DNA of 64,000 nucleotides from Candidatus Bilophila faecipullorum (GCA_944326695.1 CALVEZ010000016.1:1-64000), one strand, 5' to 3'; shown: positions 17,659-28,755, counted from the first letter of the stretch. Notes: generated from the letters alone by a model not told the origin. Numbers and translations: made by a program.

Positions 17659-18261
17659 ATGTCAGCCAAACACATTCAGGAACGGGACGCCATGCAGCGC
17701 CTCACGGATTTTCTGAACGAGGTCGGGATGCTGCGCCACACGCCCCGCAGCGGCTACGCCTTTTTGGGCTCCGGCAGGGAAACGGTGGCCGAACACTCCC
17801 ACCGGACCGCGGTCATCGGCTATGTGCTCGCCAAAAAAACGGGCGCTGATGCGGCACGGACGGTCATGCTCTGCCTTTTCCACGATGTGCCCGAGGCACG
17901 CACAGGGGATTTCAATTACGTCAACCGCCTTTACGACACCTCGCGGGAGCGGGAAGCGCTTGAGGACGCCGTAACCGGAACTGGGCTTGAAGAAGACGTG
18001 CTTTCCATCTGGGACGAGCACGCGGCCCGGGAAACGCCGGAATCGCTCCTCGCGCACGACGCCGACCAGCTCGACCTCATCCTTAACCTCAAGCGGGAAA
18101 GCGACCTCGGCAACCGCTACGCCGACGTCTGGCTCAAGAGCGCTCTTGAACGCCTCCGGACGGATATAGCCAAAGAGCTGGCCCAGACCATCGTGCGGAC
18201 CGATCACACGGATTGGTGGTATCTCGGCCCCGAGCAAAAATGGTGGGAAAAGAAATCCTGA
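17659..18261 (+). CDS. HD-domain nucleotide phosphohydrolase (YfbR/HDDC2-like)
   Basis: Metal-dependent phosphohydrolase of 200 residues. The HD metal ligands are visible: ETVAEHSHR (first His), LCLFHDVPEARTGD (His-Asp pair) and AHDADQLDLIL (last Asp). This pattern and length match the YfbR/HDDC2 5'-deoxynucleotidase group, which hydrolyses deoxynucleoside monophosphates. GAGG six bases before the ATG supports the start. Followed by a textbook terminator. Exact substrate inferred only. Confidence 0.85.
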   Translation: MSAKHIQERDAMQRLTDFLNEVGMLRHTPRSGYAFLGSGRETVAEHSHRTAVIGYVLAKKTGADAARTVMLCLFHDVPEARTGDFNYVNRLYDTSREREALEDAVTGTGLEEDVLSIWDEHAARETPESLLAHDADQLDLILNLKRESDLGNRYADVWLKSALERLRTDIAKELAQTIVRTDHTDWWYLGPEQKWWEKKS

Positions 18262-18284
18262 GCCTTGGAACTCGCATCTACGGC

Positions 18285-18308
18285 AAGCCTCCTTTGGAGG
18301 CTTTTTTT
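18285..18308 (+). terminator. Intrinsic terminator after the HD-domain gene
   Basis: AAGCCTCC, loop TTT, GGAGGCTT, then a run of T to 18308. Stem and U-tract are both perfect. Confidence 0.92.
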
Positions 18309-18380
18309 GTGGCCTCCGTCCGACTTGTCGAGAACAAGGATGTTCCTTTCTCCGGCGGTACCGCTTCCTTATGTGCCACA

Positions 18381-19020
18381 CTTGTGCATAATTCTGTGCA
18401 TAAATTGTTCTTAATTACGATAACACTATAAAATAAGTGATTTTATTTTGCATTATTCTCTTTCGCCTTTATCGGCAAAAAAGGGGACAGGATACCACTT
18501 CTCGGAGACTCGGCCCCCGCTCCTGTAAAAGGGAAAGGGGGCTGTTCATAAAAATGTTCCTATCTTGTGCATAACATCTGTATCTATGTAAAAAAAATAC
18601 ATTAAATAGCAGAATATACATCACGTTTCCCGTGTGGTGCCGTTTCCCTGCCGGGAGTGCAGCAACGATCCGGTTTTCCATGCATTCAGGGGTACGCACG
18701 GCCTGTTGAGCCGAATCTGTGCACAACCTGTTCCTAACTCAAGCAACATATTTATATAATTATGAATTTATGAGTAATCACGAAATGTCCCGCAAACAGC
18801 GTTTTCCCATACCGCCAAGGACACAGCGTATGACTGAGGGAGGCTTTCCTCTCCAAGAAGACCTTTCCCTGCGGGAGATTGGCTTTCATGTATCGTCGCC
18901 AGAAGAAAACGGCTCATCTGCGAGGGATTCCGGCTCATCCCCATAAAAAAAGCCCCTCCCGGTTTCCCGGAAAGGGCTGTGCATAAAAATGTACATAGCG
19001 TGTTCCTAACTAGAGCAACA
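18381..19020. other. oriC: Candidate replication origin (oriC) with DnaA-box-like repeats
   Basis: A gene-poor stretch holding four copies of TGTGCATAA, the complement of TTATGCACA, which fits the DnaA box TTWTNCACA: 18383, 18395, 18566 and 18978. A one-mismatch version TGTGCACAA is at 18718. All point the same way. A 19-mer GTTCCTAACTAGAGCAACA at 19002 recurs with changes at 18730 and 18407, and a further related copy overlaps the box at 18566. GCTGTTCATAAAAATG at 18541 and GCTGTGCATAAAAATG at 18977 repeat another unit. AT-rich bases 18400-18470 could be the unwinding element. dnaA, dnaN, gyrB and gyrA follow 4 kb away. No gene is supported here. Confidence 0.55.
18945..18978 (-). terminator. 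Terminator for the minus-strand small membrane ORFs
   Basis: AGCCC and GGGCT bracket two CCGG blocks around TTTC, an imperfect hairpin. On the minus strand it runs into seven T. It lies 50 bases after the stop of the 57-residue ORF, supporting real transcription of that short operon. Confidence 0.65.
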
Positions 19021-19028
19021 ATCAGGAA

Positions 19029-19202
19029 TCATAAATGATATCCCTTTTCCTTCTTCGCGCGCATTTCGGCTTCGTGAAGCTCTTTCGGCAGAGCTTCCAG
19101 CCCGTCCGCTTCGGCCCGCATGACGATGCCGTGCCGCTTGGCGAGCCAGAGGATGAAAACGGTAACGGCCAAAACAATCACAAGGATGACGGTTTCAATC
19201 AT
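19029..19202 (-). CDS. 57-residue single-pass membrane protein
   Basis: Encodes METVILV-like start (MIETVILVIVLAVTVFILWL) followed by AKRHGIVMRAEADG and a charged helical tail rich in Glu and Lys. One N-terminal transmembrane helix with a cytoplasmic tail is predicted. It resembles the neighbouring 32-residue ORF (both start M-x-E-T, have AV and IL in the helix, then LAK-basic-x-G), so the two are probably duplicates. An in-frame stop sits three codons upstream, fixing this ATG as the first possible; the ribosome-binding site is weak, so coupling to the upstream ORF is likely. No named family recognised. Confidence 0.6.
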   Translation of the reverse strand: MIETVILVIVLAVTVFILWLAKRHGIVMRAEADGLEALPKELHEAEMRAKKEKGYHL

Positions 19203-19277
19203 AGGACGCTACTTGACGATGAGGTGCTTGTCTTTGTCCTTGTCTGCGTTCTCCGACCGGGGAACGGCACGGACGCC

Positions 19278-19376
19278 TCAGCCGCAGGGCATAATGTCCA
19301 AACCCCATTTTTTCGCCAGCCGCAAAATGACCAAAACCGCAACGATGGCGAGGATGAGAAAGATGGTTTCCCACAT
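19278..19376 (-). CDS. 32-residue membrane micro-protein (possible readthrough at UGA)
   Basis: AGGAGGTGACACC directly precedes the ATG, the best ribosome-binding site in the region. The product is MWETIFLILAIVAVLVILRL then AKKWGLDIMPCG: one hydrophobic helix with a short tail ending in Cys-Gly. The frame stays open for 22 codons after the TGA (beginning GVRAVPRSE and ending HLIVK before TAG), so selenocysteine insertion or readthrough is conceivable. The gene lies between queA and the related 57-residue ORF, on the same strand. Function unknown. Confidence 0.6.
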   Translation of the reverse strand: MWETIFLILAIVAVLVILRLAKKWGLDIMPCG

Positions 19377-19531
19377 GGTGTCACCTCCTGTGACGGGTTG
19401 CTTCCGCCAAAAGATAAGCATCACGCCCCGGCATGGCAAACCGCGCCTTTCCCGAAGCCACCCCGCCCCTCCTCAAGGCAGGATCATGTCGCCCTTTCCC
19501 TTCGCCATGAGGCGGGACTCTACGGGAAAGG

Positions 19532-20629
19532 CTAACGGATCAGCATGGCGTCGCCGTAGGAGAAAAAGCGGTAGCCCATGCGCACGGCCTCGGTATACGT
19601 TTCGAGCATCCTTTCTCTTCCGGTCAAGGCGGACACTAGCATCAACAGCGTGGACTCGGGCAAGTGGAAATTCGTGATCAGCCCTTCCACGACGTGAAAG
19701 CGGTAGCCCGGCCAGATGAAGCAGTTGATCCAGCCCTGATGCGCCCTTAGCGTGCCCCCGTGCTCCCCCGCCACGCCTTCAAGGGTACGGGCCGAGGTGG
19801 TGCCTACGGCGATGACGGGCCGCCCTTCCGCCCGGGCGCGGGCCACCGCGTCGACAGTCGAGACGGGCACCTCCACAAACTCCGCGTGCATACGATGCTC
19901 GCGTATGTCTTCGCAGCGTACGGGGCTGAATGTCCCGTAGCCCACATGCAAGGTCACTTCGGCCCATTCAAAGCCTTCCAAGGCCATTTGCGCGCGTAAT
20001 TCAGGGGTAAAATGCAGCCCTGCCGTGGGCGCGGCCACGGAACCCGCCTTGTCCTCCCGGGCATAGACGGTCTGATAGGCCCCCCGGTCCTCCCGCGTAT
20101 CCTCGCGCCGGATGTAGGGCGGCAGGGGAAGATGCCCTCGCGCCTCGAAAATGGATCGGATGTCCCCGGTCCAGTGCAAACGGACCCGATGACGCCCGAA
20201 TTCCCCCTTGGCCAGCACCTCTACGCGCAGATCGTCCCCAAACTCCAACACATCGCCGATACGGGCGTTTTTCGCCGGACGAAGCAGGCCGTCGGCTTCG
20301 GCGGAGGACCATCCCGCGCCGTCGTTGGCCCCTTCCAGCAAAGGCATGGGCGTGAGCAGCAAAAATTCCATCTTCCCGCCGGAAGGCCGCTGCCCGAGCA
20401 TCCGGGCGGGCACCACACGGGAATTGTTGGCTACGAGCAGCGCGCCCTTGGGAAGATGCGCCGTCAATTCCGTAAAACGGGTGTGCACGCGCTTTCCGCT
20501 CTCGCGGTCAAGAACCAGCAGGCGCGACGCGCCGCGTTCGCCGGGATGCTGCGCGATGCGTTCGGGAGGAAGCTCGTAACGATAGGAAGAAAGCAGATAA
20601 TCCGCGTCGGTATGGGGGATGGGAAACAT
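19532..20629 (-). CDS. queA: S-adenosylmethionine:tRNA ribosyltransferase-isomerase QueA
   Basis: Transfers and isomerises the ribose of SAM onto 7-aminomethyl-7-deazaguanine in tRNA, giving epoxyqueuosine. The 365-residue sequence has the family hallmarks YELPPERIAQHP near the N-terminus, LPLPPYIRR, YQTVYA, GSVAAPTAGLHFT, VTLHVGYGTFSPVR, HAEFVEVP and NFHLPESTLLMLVSAL. AAGGA eight bases upstream supports this ATG. A 12-bp palindrome AATGTATACATT at 20736-20747 lies upstream in the probable control region. Confidence 0.96.
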   Translation of the reverse strand: MFPIPHTDADYLLSSYRYELPPERIAQHPGERGASRLLVLDRESGKRVHTRFTELTAHLPKGALLVANNSRVVPARMLGQRPSGGKMEFLLLTPMPLLEGANDGAGWSSAEADGLLRPAKNARIGDVLEFGDDLRVEVLAKGEFGRHRVRLHWTGDIRSIFEARGHLPLPPYIRREDTREDRGAYQTVYAREDKAGSVAAPTAGLHFTPELRAQMALEGFEWAEVTLHVGYGTFSPVRCEDIREHRMHAEFVEVPVSTVDAVARARAEGRPVIAVGTTSARTLEGVAGEHGGTLRAHQGWINCFIWPGYRFHVVEGLITNFHLPESTLLMLVSALTGRERMLETYTEAVRMGYRFFSYGDAMLIR

Positions 20630-20735
20630 GGACGTCCTTCTGGTTTGCCTTCCGGGAACCAGCACCGGAAGCGGTCGGGGAAGAAGGGTTCTATCACCCG
20701 GCGCGCCGTTACGGAAGGGGCGAGGTTCTATTCTG

Positions 20736-20747
20736 AATGTATACATT
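20736..20747. promoter_or_regulatory. Palindrome upstream of queA
   Basis: AATGTATACATT, a perfect 12-bp palindrome in a short AT-rich patch about 107 bases before the queA start. It may overlap the promoter or be an operator. Single copy, regulator unknown. Confidence 0.25.
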
Positions 20748-20934
20748 TTTACAAATAGTTACAGTACACACATCCCCCCCAAAAAACCTTTCCGCCGCCG
20801 GATACAGAAAAGGGAACCGAAGTTCCCTTTTCCCGCATATCTTCCGAAACGCCCTTTCCCCCGGGGAGGATTCGCCTTCCCGCCCCCTCCGGAAAAAGCG
20901 GCATTTCACGGGCGGCGATGGCTGAAAGCCGGGC

Positions 20935-22665
20935 CTAGCGGCGGTAATCGCCCAAATCGCGCCGCCCGGCAAGGTAGTCCCGTACACGGTCCTTCTGGCG
21001 GGTAAAGGCGGCCATGCGGCTGCGGGGGACGGCGCTGCCGCGTGGGGCTACGACCTTGGAAGGATTGATGTATTTCCCATTCTGCTTGAGGCGGAAATCG
21101 AGGTGCGGGCCGGTGGCGTAGCCGGTCGCGCCCACGTAGCCGATGACCTGCCCCTGCCGTACGCGCGTACCCTTTTTCGCGCCCGACGCAAAGCCCGACA
21201 AGTGCGAATACATGGATTCCAATCCGCCGGAATGCTTGAGGACGACCATGTTGCCGAAGCCGTTACCCCATCCGGCCTTGGTGACGGTCCCGTCGCCTAC
21301 GGCCTTGACGGGCGTCCCCGAGGGGGCGGCGTAGTCAACGCCCTGATGCGGCTTGTGCGTCTTGAAGATGGGGTGCTTGCGGTTCATGGAGTAGCCCGAG
21401 GAGATGCGCGTGAAGGCAAGCGGGGCCTTGAGCAGGGTCTTTTTGAGGCTTTCGCCCTTGGCGTTGTAAAAGGCCTCCCCACCGTCCCCGGCATCGAAAA
21501 GGTAGGCTTCGTAGCGCTTGCCCTGATTGGTGAACGTCGCCCCGAGCACCTTCCCGTAGCCCTTGAACGTGTCGTCGCGGTAGCGCTTCTCAATCAGCAG
21601 AGAGAAGCTGTCGCCTTCGCGCAAATCCTTGATGAAGTTGATTTCCGAACCGAATATGTCCGCGATGCGTACGGCGAGGATGGGCGATTCGCCCGTGGAG
21701 GCCAGCGTCTCGAAGAGGCTGGAGCGGATGGTGCCGCCGACCCGCACGAGCTGAAAATCGTAGACGATGGGCTCTACGTGAGCCACCAGCCCTTCCTCGG
21801 TACGGGTAACGATGAGCTTCTTGAGATCGTTGATCTCGTACTCGAAACGCTCCATGTCCCCGCCGTCCGGGGTCCGGACCAGCGTATAGGGCTGCCCGAT
21901 GCGTATCTGGCTGAGAGGATGCACCTTTTGGCTGGCGTTGAGGAGCTGCTGCACCGAATTGGCCGAAAGGTAGGGAGCCAGCAGTTCGGAGGCGCTGTCG
22001 CCCCGGGCGATGACCCCGCTGACGACGGCGGGCTCGGACGGCGAATCGCCTTCCGGGGAGGCCGCCTGCCATTCCGTTTCCACAACGGACTCCACAGAAG
22101 ATTCAGCGGCAGCGGCGTCTTCCGGCAACGCCCCGGCACCTTCCGGGAGCGGCGCGGACGTCGTTTCCGGCGTGGCGGCTTCCTGCGCTTCGGGCGTGGG
22201 GGCCGTCCGCACGCCCCCCGCCTCCGCGCCGTCAGCCGCGACCTCGTCCGAAAGGTCAGGCAGGGAGGGGGTTGTCCCGGAAAGGTCCGGCGTGCCTTCC
22301 GCTTCTTCACTCGGGGCCGACGCGTCAGGGAGGGCGGTCGGCTCTTCTGAAGTGGAAAAATCTGGATTTTCAGGAGAAATGGAGGCACTGGAGGCAGCGG
22401 ACAAGGGCCCGGATTCCTGCCCCGCCGCTTCAAGCAGGGGCGGAAGCTGTTCGGCCATTGCCACGAGAAGGGGCCAGCCGGACCATGCCTCGGCGGGAGA
22501 CGCGGCCTCTGTCCCGGTCGAAGTGGTGGACTGCGTTTCCGGGATGAGGAGCGACGCCTCGCGGCGGCTGTTGACCCAGTACATGCCGCCCACCACGAGG
22601 AAAAGGCAGACGAAGCTGACGAGTATGGTGCCTGCGGAAAAAGAATTGCGCAAAGGGAGAACCAC
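20935..22665 (-). CDS. Membrane-anchored M23-family peptidoglycan endopeptidase
   Basis: Predicted murein hydrolase or regulator acting in the periplasm, 576 residues. One N-terminal helix (ILVSFVCLFLVVGGMYWV, about residues 13-30) anchors it. Then comes a long Ala/Pro/Glu/Ser-rich linker (about 35-215), a LysM/OapA-like segment (VSGVIARGDSASELLAPYL), and the C-terminal LytM domain with zinc ligands in HQGVDYAAPSGTPV and TGPHLDFRLKQNG. GTG is used as start. An alternative TTG 28 codons upstream is ruled out because it falls inside the predicted promoter. Divergent from dnaA. Confidence 0.85.
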   Translation of the reverse strand: MVLPLRNSFSAGTILVSFVCLFLVVGGMYWVNSRREASLLIPETQSTTSTGTEAASPAEAWSGWPLLVAMAEQLPPLLEAAGQESGPLSAASSASISPENPDFSTSEEPTALPDASAPSEEAEGTPDLSGTTPSLPDLSDEVAADGAEAGGVRTAPTPEAQEAATPETTSAPLPEGAGALPEDAAAAESSVESVVETEWQAASPEGDSPSEPAVVSGVIARGDSASELLAPYLSANSVQQLLNASQKVHPLSQIRIGQPYTLVRTPDGGDMERFEYEINDLKKLIVTRTEEGLVAHVEPIVYDFQLVRVGGTIRSSLFETLASTGESPILAVRIADIFGSEINFIKDLREGDSFSLLIEKRYRDDTFKGYGKVLGATFTNQGKRYEAYLFDAGDGGEAFYNAKGESLKKTLLKAPLAFTRISSGYSMNRKHPIFKTHKPHQGVDYAAPSGTPVKAVGDGTVTKAGWGNGFGNMVVLKHSGGLESMYSHLSGFASGAKKGTRVRQGQVIGYVGATGYATGPHLDFRLKQNGKYINPSKVVAPRGSAVPRSRMAAFTRQKDRVRDYLAGRRDLGDYRR

Positions 22666-22739
22666 GCTGTTCCGTATGAGAAGCCGGGCCGTGCACGACG
22701 GCAGTTCAATTTTTTGTATGAGAAAATCTCTTATTTTGT

Positions 22740-22768
22740 ATTGTATCAACCTGTTAGAACCTTGTCCA
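22740..22768 (-). promoter_or_regulatory. Sigma70-type promoter of the M23 peptidase gene
   Basis: On the minus strand TGGACA (22763-22768), a 17-base spacer and TACAAT (22740-22745): five of six matches in each hexamer. Transcription would begin about 65 bases before the GTG start. Confidence 0.65.
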
Positions 22769-22944
22769 CCCGCCGGGTCCGTCTTGTTCCGTCCTCCTTT
22801 GACGGGCCTTCGGACTTCCGCGCCCCCTCCGGTAGCCCGCCGTTTTTCCCGGAAAAAAGACGGCGGCCCGGCTTCGCCTCCTTTCGCCTCCCCGCCCTTG
22901 GACGCGGGCCCTGTTCCACTTTTGCCCGCCGCCGCGAAAGGCAC

Positions 22945-22953
22945 TTATCCACA
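22945..22953 (+). promoter_or_regulatory. Consensus DnaA box upstream of dnaA
   Basis: TTATCCACA, a perfect DnaA box, twelve bases before the -35 of the predicted dnaA promoter. This placement is typical of autoregulation by DnaA. Confidence 0.7.
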
Positions 22954-22964
22954 GGGCCATTTGC

Positions 22965-22993
22965 TTGTGTAACATACTTTTTTCTGGTATATT
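22965..22993 (+). promoter_or_regulatory. Candidate dnaA promoter
   Basis: TTGTGT (22965-22970), 17-base spacer, TATATT (22988-22993). The second hexamer is strong (five of six), the first matches in the key TTG. The leader to the GTG start of dnaA is about 70 bases. Confidence 0.5.
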
Positions 22994-23068
22994 TTCATAC
23001 TCGGGAACAAGGGGCCGGGCCCTCTGTTTTTCACCATCTCTTTTCAGCCTGACGCCGCTTCGGGCCTT

Positions 23069-24628
23069 GTGGAGCTTCGCAACGCCGTGCCCAAACAAAC
23101 GCTACGCAACTGCCTTCTCACGCCTTCGGTGGAAGCGCTCCCCAAAACCGGATCGTCCCTGCTTTCCTGCTTCACCCCGGCCGAAAGCCCCAAAAGCGCG
23201 CCGCCCGCGCAGGAACGGCTTTCCGCCTCGGGCGAAGCCCTGGAGCTGTGCGGCGAAACCGCGCTGCAAAGCTGGTTCGATCCCCTCGACTTGTCGTTTG
23301 ATCAGGAATCCAACACGCTCACCGTGCGCTTTCCGCACGCCTTTTTCGCGCTGCGCTTCTCCAGCCTTTTTCAGGGGATTTTTGAAAAGAAAGCCCGGGC
23401 GCTGTGGGGGCGCAACCTGACCATCGTCTACGGGGCCGGGAAAACGCCGCCATCGCCTCCCATCCTTTTCGTGCCGCCCGCCGCCGAGGAATGCGCCCCG
23501 GGCGTCCATCCCGCCGTGGGCAACCCCACGCCCTTCGGGGAGGAATGGACCTTTGAAGCCTTCATCGGCAACGGGAAGCACAAATGGGCGCTCAGCCTCG
23601 CCCGCGACGTGGTCCGCAGGGCCGTTTTCCGGGCCACGCACGGACGCGCCGCGCCCGGGGACGCGCCCGAAGCGCCGGGGCTGCTCGTACTCTGCGGGCC
23701 GCACGGCACGGGCAAGACGCACCTTCTGCGCGCCGTAGGCAATGAGCTTTTCCGTACCCTCGGCGGCGATCTCTACTGCGCCTCGCTGAGCGACATGGAG
23801 ATGCTCTACGCCGAGCGCTCGGTAGCGGCGGCGCGCCAAGAACTCTTCGCCAAGGAAGCCGTACTCCTTGACGATTTCCAGCACCTCGCCCGTCTGCCCG
23901 ACCGGGCCGCGCCACGCTTTCGCATGGCGCTCGCGGACCCGGAACCGCCGTCCGGCCCTTCCCTGCGCGATGAGCTTTGTCTCCTGCTCGACCGTTTTGC
24001 GGATCAGGGCAAGCCAGTGGTGGTATCGGGCGTGGGAAGGCCCAAGGACTGGAACCTCGGCAAGGCGCTCCTCTCGCGGCTCGAAACCGGACTCTGGGCC
24101 GAGCTGCCCGAGCCCGATCTCGACGTACGCCTGCGCTACGCCCAGCAGCAGACGCGCCTGCGCCGCCTGCCCCTGCCGCGTGAGCACCTGCTCCTGCTGG
24201 CCCAGCACTGCCCGGACATCCGGCGGCTCTCGGGCGTCATCCGGCGGGCCTCGTCCCACCGCTCCCTGCTTGGCCGGGACCTCTCGGAGCAGGACATCCT
24301 CAACATCGTGCGCCAGAGCGGGGACGGCTCCGCCCTGACGCCCCAGCTCATCGTCAGCATCGTGGGCGAGCACTGCGGCGTGCCCGCCAAGGAAATCCTC
24401 GGGGAAAAGCGCCGCCCCGATCTCGTGCAGGCCCGTCAGCTTGCCATGTATCTGTGCCGCGAACTCCTCGGCCATTCCTACCCGGTCATCGGCCGCATGT
24501 TCGGCGGCAAGGATCACAGCACAGTGATGCACGGGGTAAAAAAAATCAAATTATTGCAGGAACGTGATCGACTTGCGCACAGTATGGTGACAGAGCTGAC
24601 AAAAGCGTGCCTTGAACACCGCAATTGA
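23069..24628 (+). CDS. dnaA: Chromosomal replication initiator DnaA (divergent)
   Basis: ATP-dependent initiator that binds DnaA boxes and melts oriC. All four domains can be traced in 519 residues. Domain I has SWFDPLDLSFDQES and LTVRFPHAFFALRF. Domain III (AAA+) has an unusual Walker A, CGPHGTGKTHLLRAVGNE (about residue 210; most DnaA proteins have GxxGLGKTH), Walker B VLLDDFQHLA, the arginine-finger region SRLETGLWAEL and sensor II DIRRLSGVIRR. Domain IV is canonical: KRRPDLVQARQLAMYLCREL, then the DNA-contact helix GGKDHSTVMHGVKKI. About 50 residues precede domain I. The GTG is the first plausible start; its ribosome-binding site is weak. Confidence 0.95.
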   Translation: MELRNAVPKQTLRNCLLTPSVEALPKTGSSLLSCFTPAESPKSAPPAQERLSASGEALELCGETALQSWFDPLDLSFDQESNTLTVRFPHAFFALRFSSLFQGIFEKKARALWGRNLTIVYGAGKTPPSPPILFVPPAAEECAPGVHPAVGNPTPFGEEWTFEAFIGNGKHKWALSLARDVVRRAVFRATHGRAAPGDAPEAPGLLVLCGPHGTGKTHLLRAVGNELFRTLGGDLYCASLSDMEMLYAERSVAAARQELFAKEAVLLDDFQHLARLPDRAAPRFRMALADPEPPSGPSLRDELCLLLDRFADQGKPVVVSGVGRPKDWNLGKALLSRLETGLWAELPEPDLDVRLRYAQQQTRLRRLPLPREHLLLLAQHCPDIRRLSGVIRRASSHRSLLGRDLSEQDILNIVRQSGDGSALTPQLIVSIVGEHCGVPAKEILGEKRRPDLVQARQLAMYLCRELLGHSYPVIGRMFGGKDHSTVMHGVKKIKLLQERDRLAHSMVTELTKACLEHRN

Positions 24629-24765
24629 CGTTGCGCACAGCCTCCCTGTTCCCGGCGTTTCTAACGCGCTCGTGAGATGTCACTAAAAAACCGTGGTATT
24701 CTCAAGAGTTAATCAGGATACGCACAAAAAGCGTCCACTAATAAACTCCAACAAGGAAATCCTAA

Positions 24766-25914
24766 ATGCTTTTTACCGTAAAGAAAGAAAACGTCATTGA
24801 AGGACTCCAGAAAGCGGCCGGGATCATCCCCACCCGTGCGGGCGCGGCCTATCTGCGTTCCCTGTGGATCAAGGCCGAAGGCGAGACGCTGACCATCATG
24901 GGCACCGATGCGAACATCGAGTTCACCGGTACCTATCCCGCCGACGTGAAGGAGCCGGGCCTTGTGGGGGTGAACGGGCGCAACTTCGTCGATCTCGTGC
25001 GCCGTCTTCCCGCGGGCGATCTGCGTATCCGCCTCGACGACGCCACGGGGTCGGTCATCCTCGAACAGGGGCGGCGCACCTACAAGCTTCCGGCCAACGA
25101 TCCGACGTGGTTTCAGAGCCTCGCGCCCTTCTCCTCCGAAGGGGCCGTGGTCTGGTCCGGGGACTTCTTTCAGGAGATCATCGACCGCGTGTTCTTCTGC
25201 GTGAGCGACGACGAGGCCTCCGATGCCATCGCCTGCCTCTACTTCAAGCCTGTAGGCGAAGGGCATATCGAGGTCTGCGGCCTGAACGGGCATCAGTTCG
25301 CCCTGACCCGCTTCACCCATGACGACCTTTCCGCCCGCCTTCCCGAAGAGGGCGTGCTCATTCAGCGCAAGTATGTGGGCGAGCTGCGCAAGTGGCTCGG
25401 CGGCGATGAAATCGAAGTGAACCTGACCGACAAGCGCGTCTTCGTGCGTTCGGGCGACGGCCACGAAACCCTGAGCCTGCCCCGCGCGGGCTACGCCTAT
25501 CCCGACTATTCGCCCTTCATGACCCGGCTGGCCGCGCCAGACGTCTCCCTGCTCAAGCTCAGCCGCAAGGATTGCCTCGACGCGCTCGACCGTATCAGCA
25601 TCTTCAACACGGAAAGCGACCGCTGCACCTACTTCGATCTTTCCGGCACCGAGGTCATGCTCTCGGCGCAGGGGCAGGATACCGGCTCGGCCAATGAATC
25701 GCTTGAGGTGACCTACAACGGCTCCATCGGGCGCATCGCCTTCCCCACCAAGAACCTCATGGAAATCCTCACCCACTACCAGTCGGGCGAGCTGACCCTG
25801 ACCCTTACGGGTTCGGAAGGGCCCTGCGGCATCACGGGCGCGGAAGACCCCGACTATACCGTGCTGATCATGCCCATGAAGATCGCTGAAGAAAGCTATT
25901 ACGAAGAAAACTGA
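24766..25914 (+). CDS. dnaN: DNA polymerase III beta subunit (sliding clamp) DnaN
   Basis: Forms the ring-shaped processivity clamp at the replication fork. The 382-residue product begins MLFTVKKENVIEGLQKA, shows the threefold clamp repeat (for example LWIKAEGETLTIMGTDAN, LNGHQFALTRF) and ends in the conserved hydrophobic C-terminus DYTVLIMPMKI. The leader AACAAGGAAATCCTAA supplies the ribosome-binding site. It lies 137 bases after dnaA. Confidence 0.97.
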   Translation: MLFTVKKENVIEGLQKAAGIIPTRAGAAYLRSLWIKAEGETLTIMGTDANIEFTGTYPADVKEPGLVGVNGRNFVDLVRRLPAGDLRIRLDDATGSVILEQGRRTYKLPANDPTWFQSLAPFSSEGAVVWSGDFFQEIIDRVFFCVSDDEASDAIACLYFKPVGEGHIEVCGLNGHQFALTRFTHDDLSARLPEEGVLIQRKYVGELRKWLGGDEIEVNLTDKRVFVRSGDGHETLSLPRAGYAYPDYSPFMTRLAAPDVSLLKLSRKDCLDALDRISIFNTESDRCTYFDLSGTEVMLSAQGQDTGSANESLEVTYNGSIGRIAFPTKNLMEILTHYQSGELTLTLTGSEGPCGITGAEDPDYTVLIMPMKIAEESYYEEN

Positions 25915-28661
<2,747 letters not shown>

Positions 28662-28666
28662 CGAAA

Positions 28667-28755
28667 CCGGGGGAGGGGAGAGGGAACCCTTCTGAAGAAG
28701 GGCTTCCCTCTCCCCTCCCCCGGACCCCCACCCCTCTCCCTCCCAAGACTTTCGT
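28667..28755 (+). repeat. 3'-end hairpin repeat after gyrB
   Basis: Five bases past the gyrB stop, a 27-base arm (28667-28693) pairs with 28696-28723 with only a two-base centre and one bulged C. It is followed by the conserved pyrimidine tail CTCCCTCCCAAGACTTTCG. Same architecture as the copy after the outer-membrane gene. Probably acts as a 3'-end or terminator element. Confidence 0.75.

Noticed and set aside
18719..18946. 75-codon frame inside the origin-like region
   Set aside because: No good ribosome-binding site, ends at a terminator belonging to the other strand, and overlaps repeated boxes.
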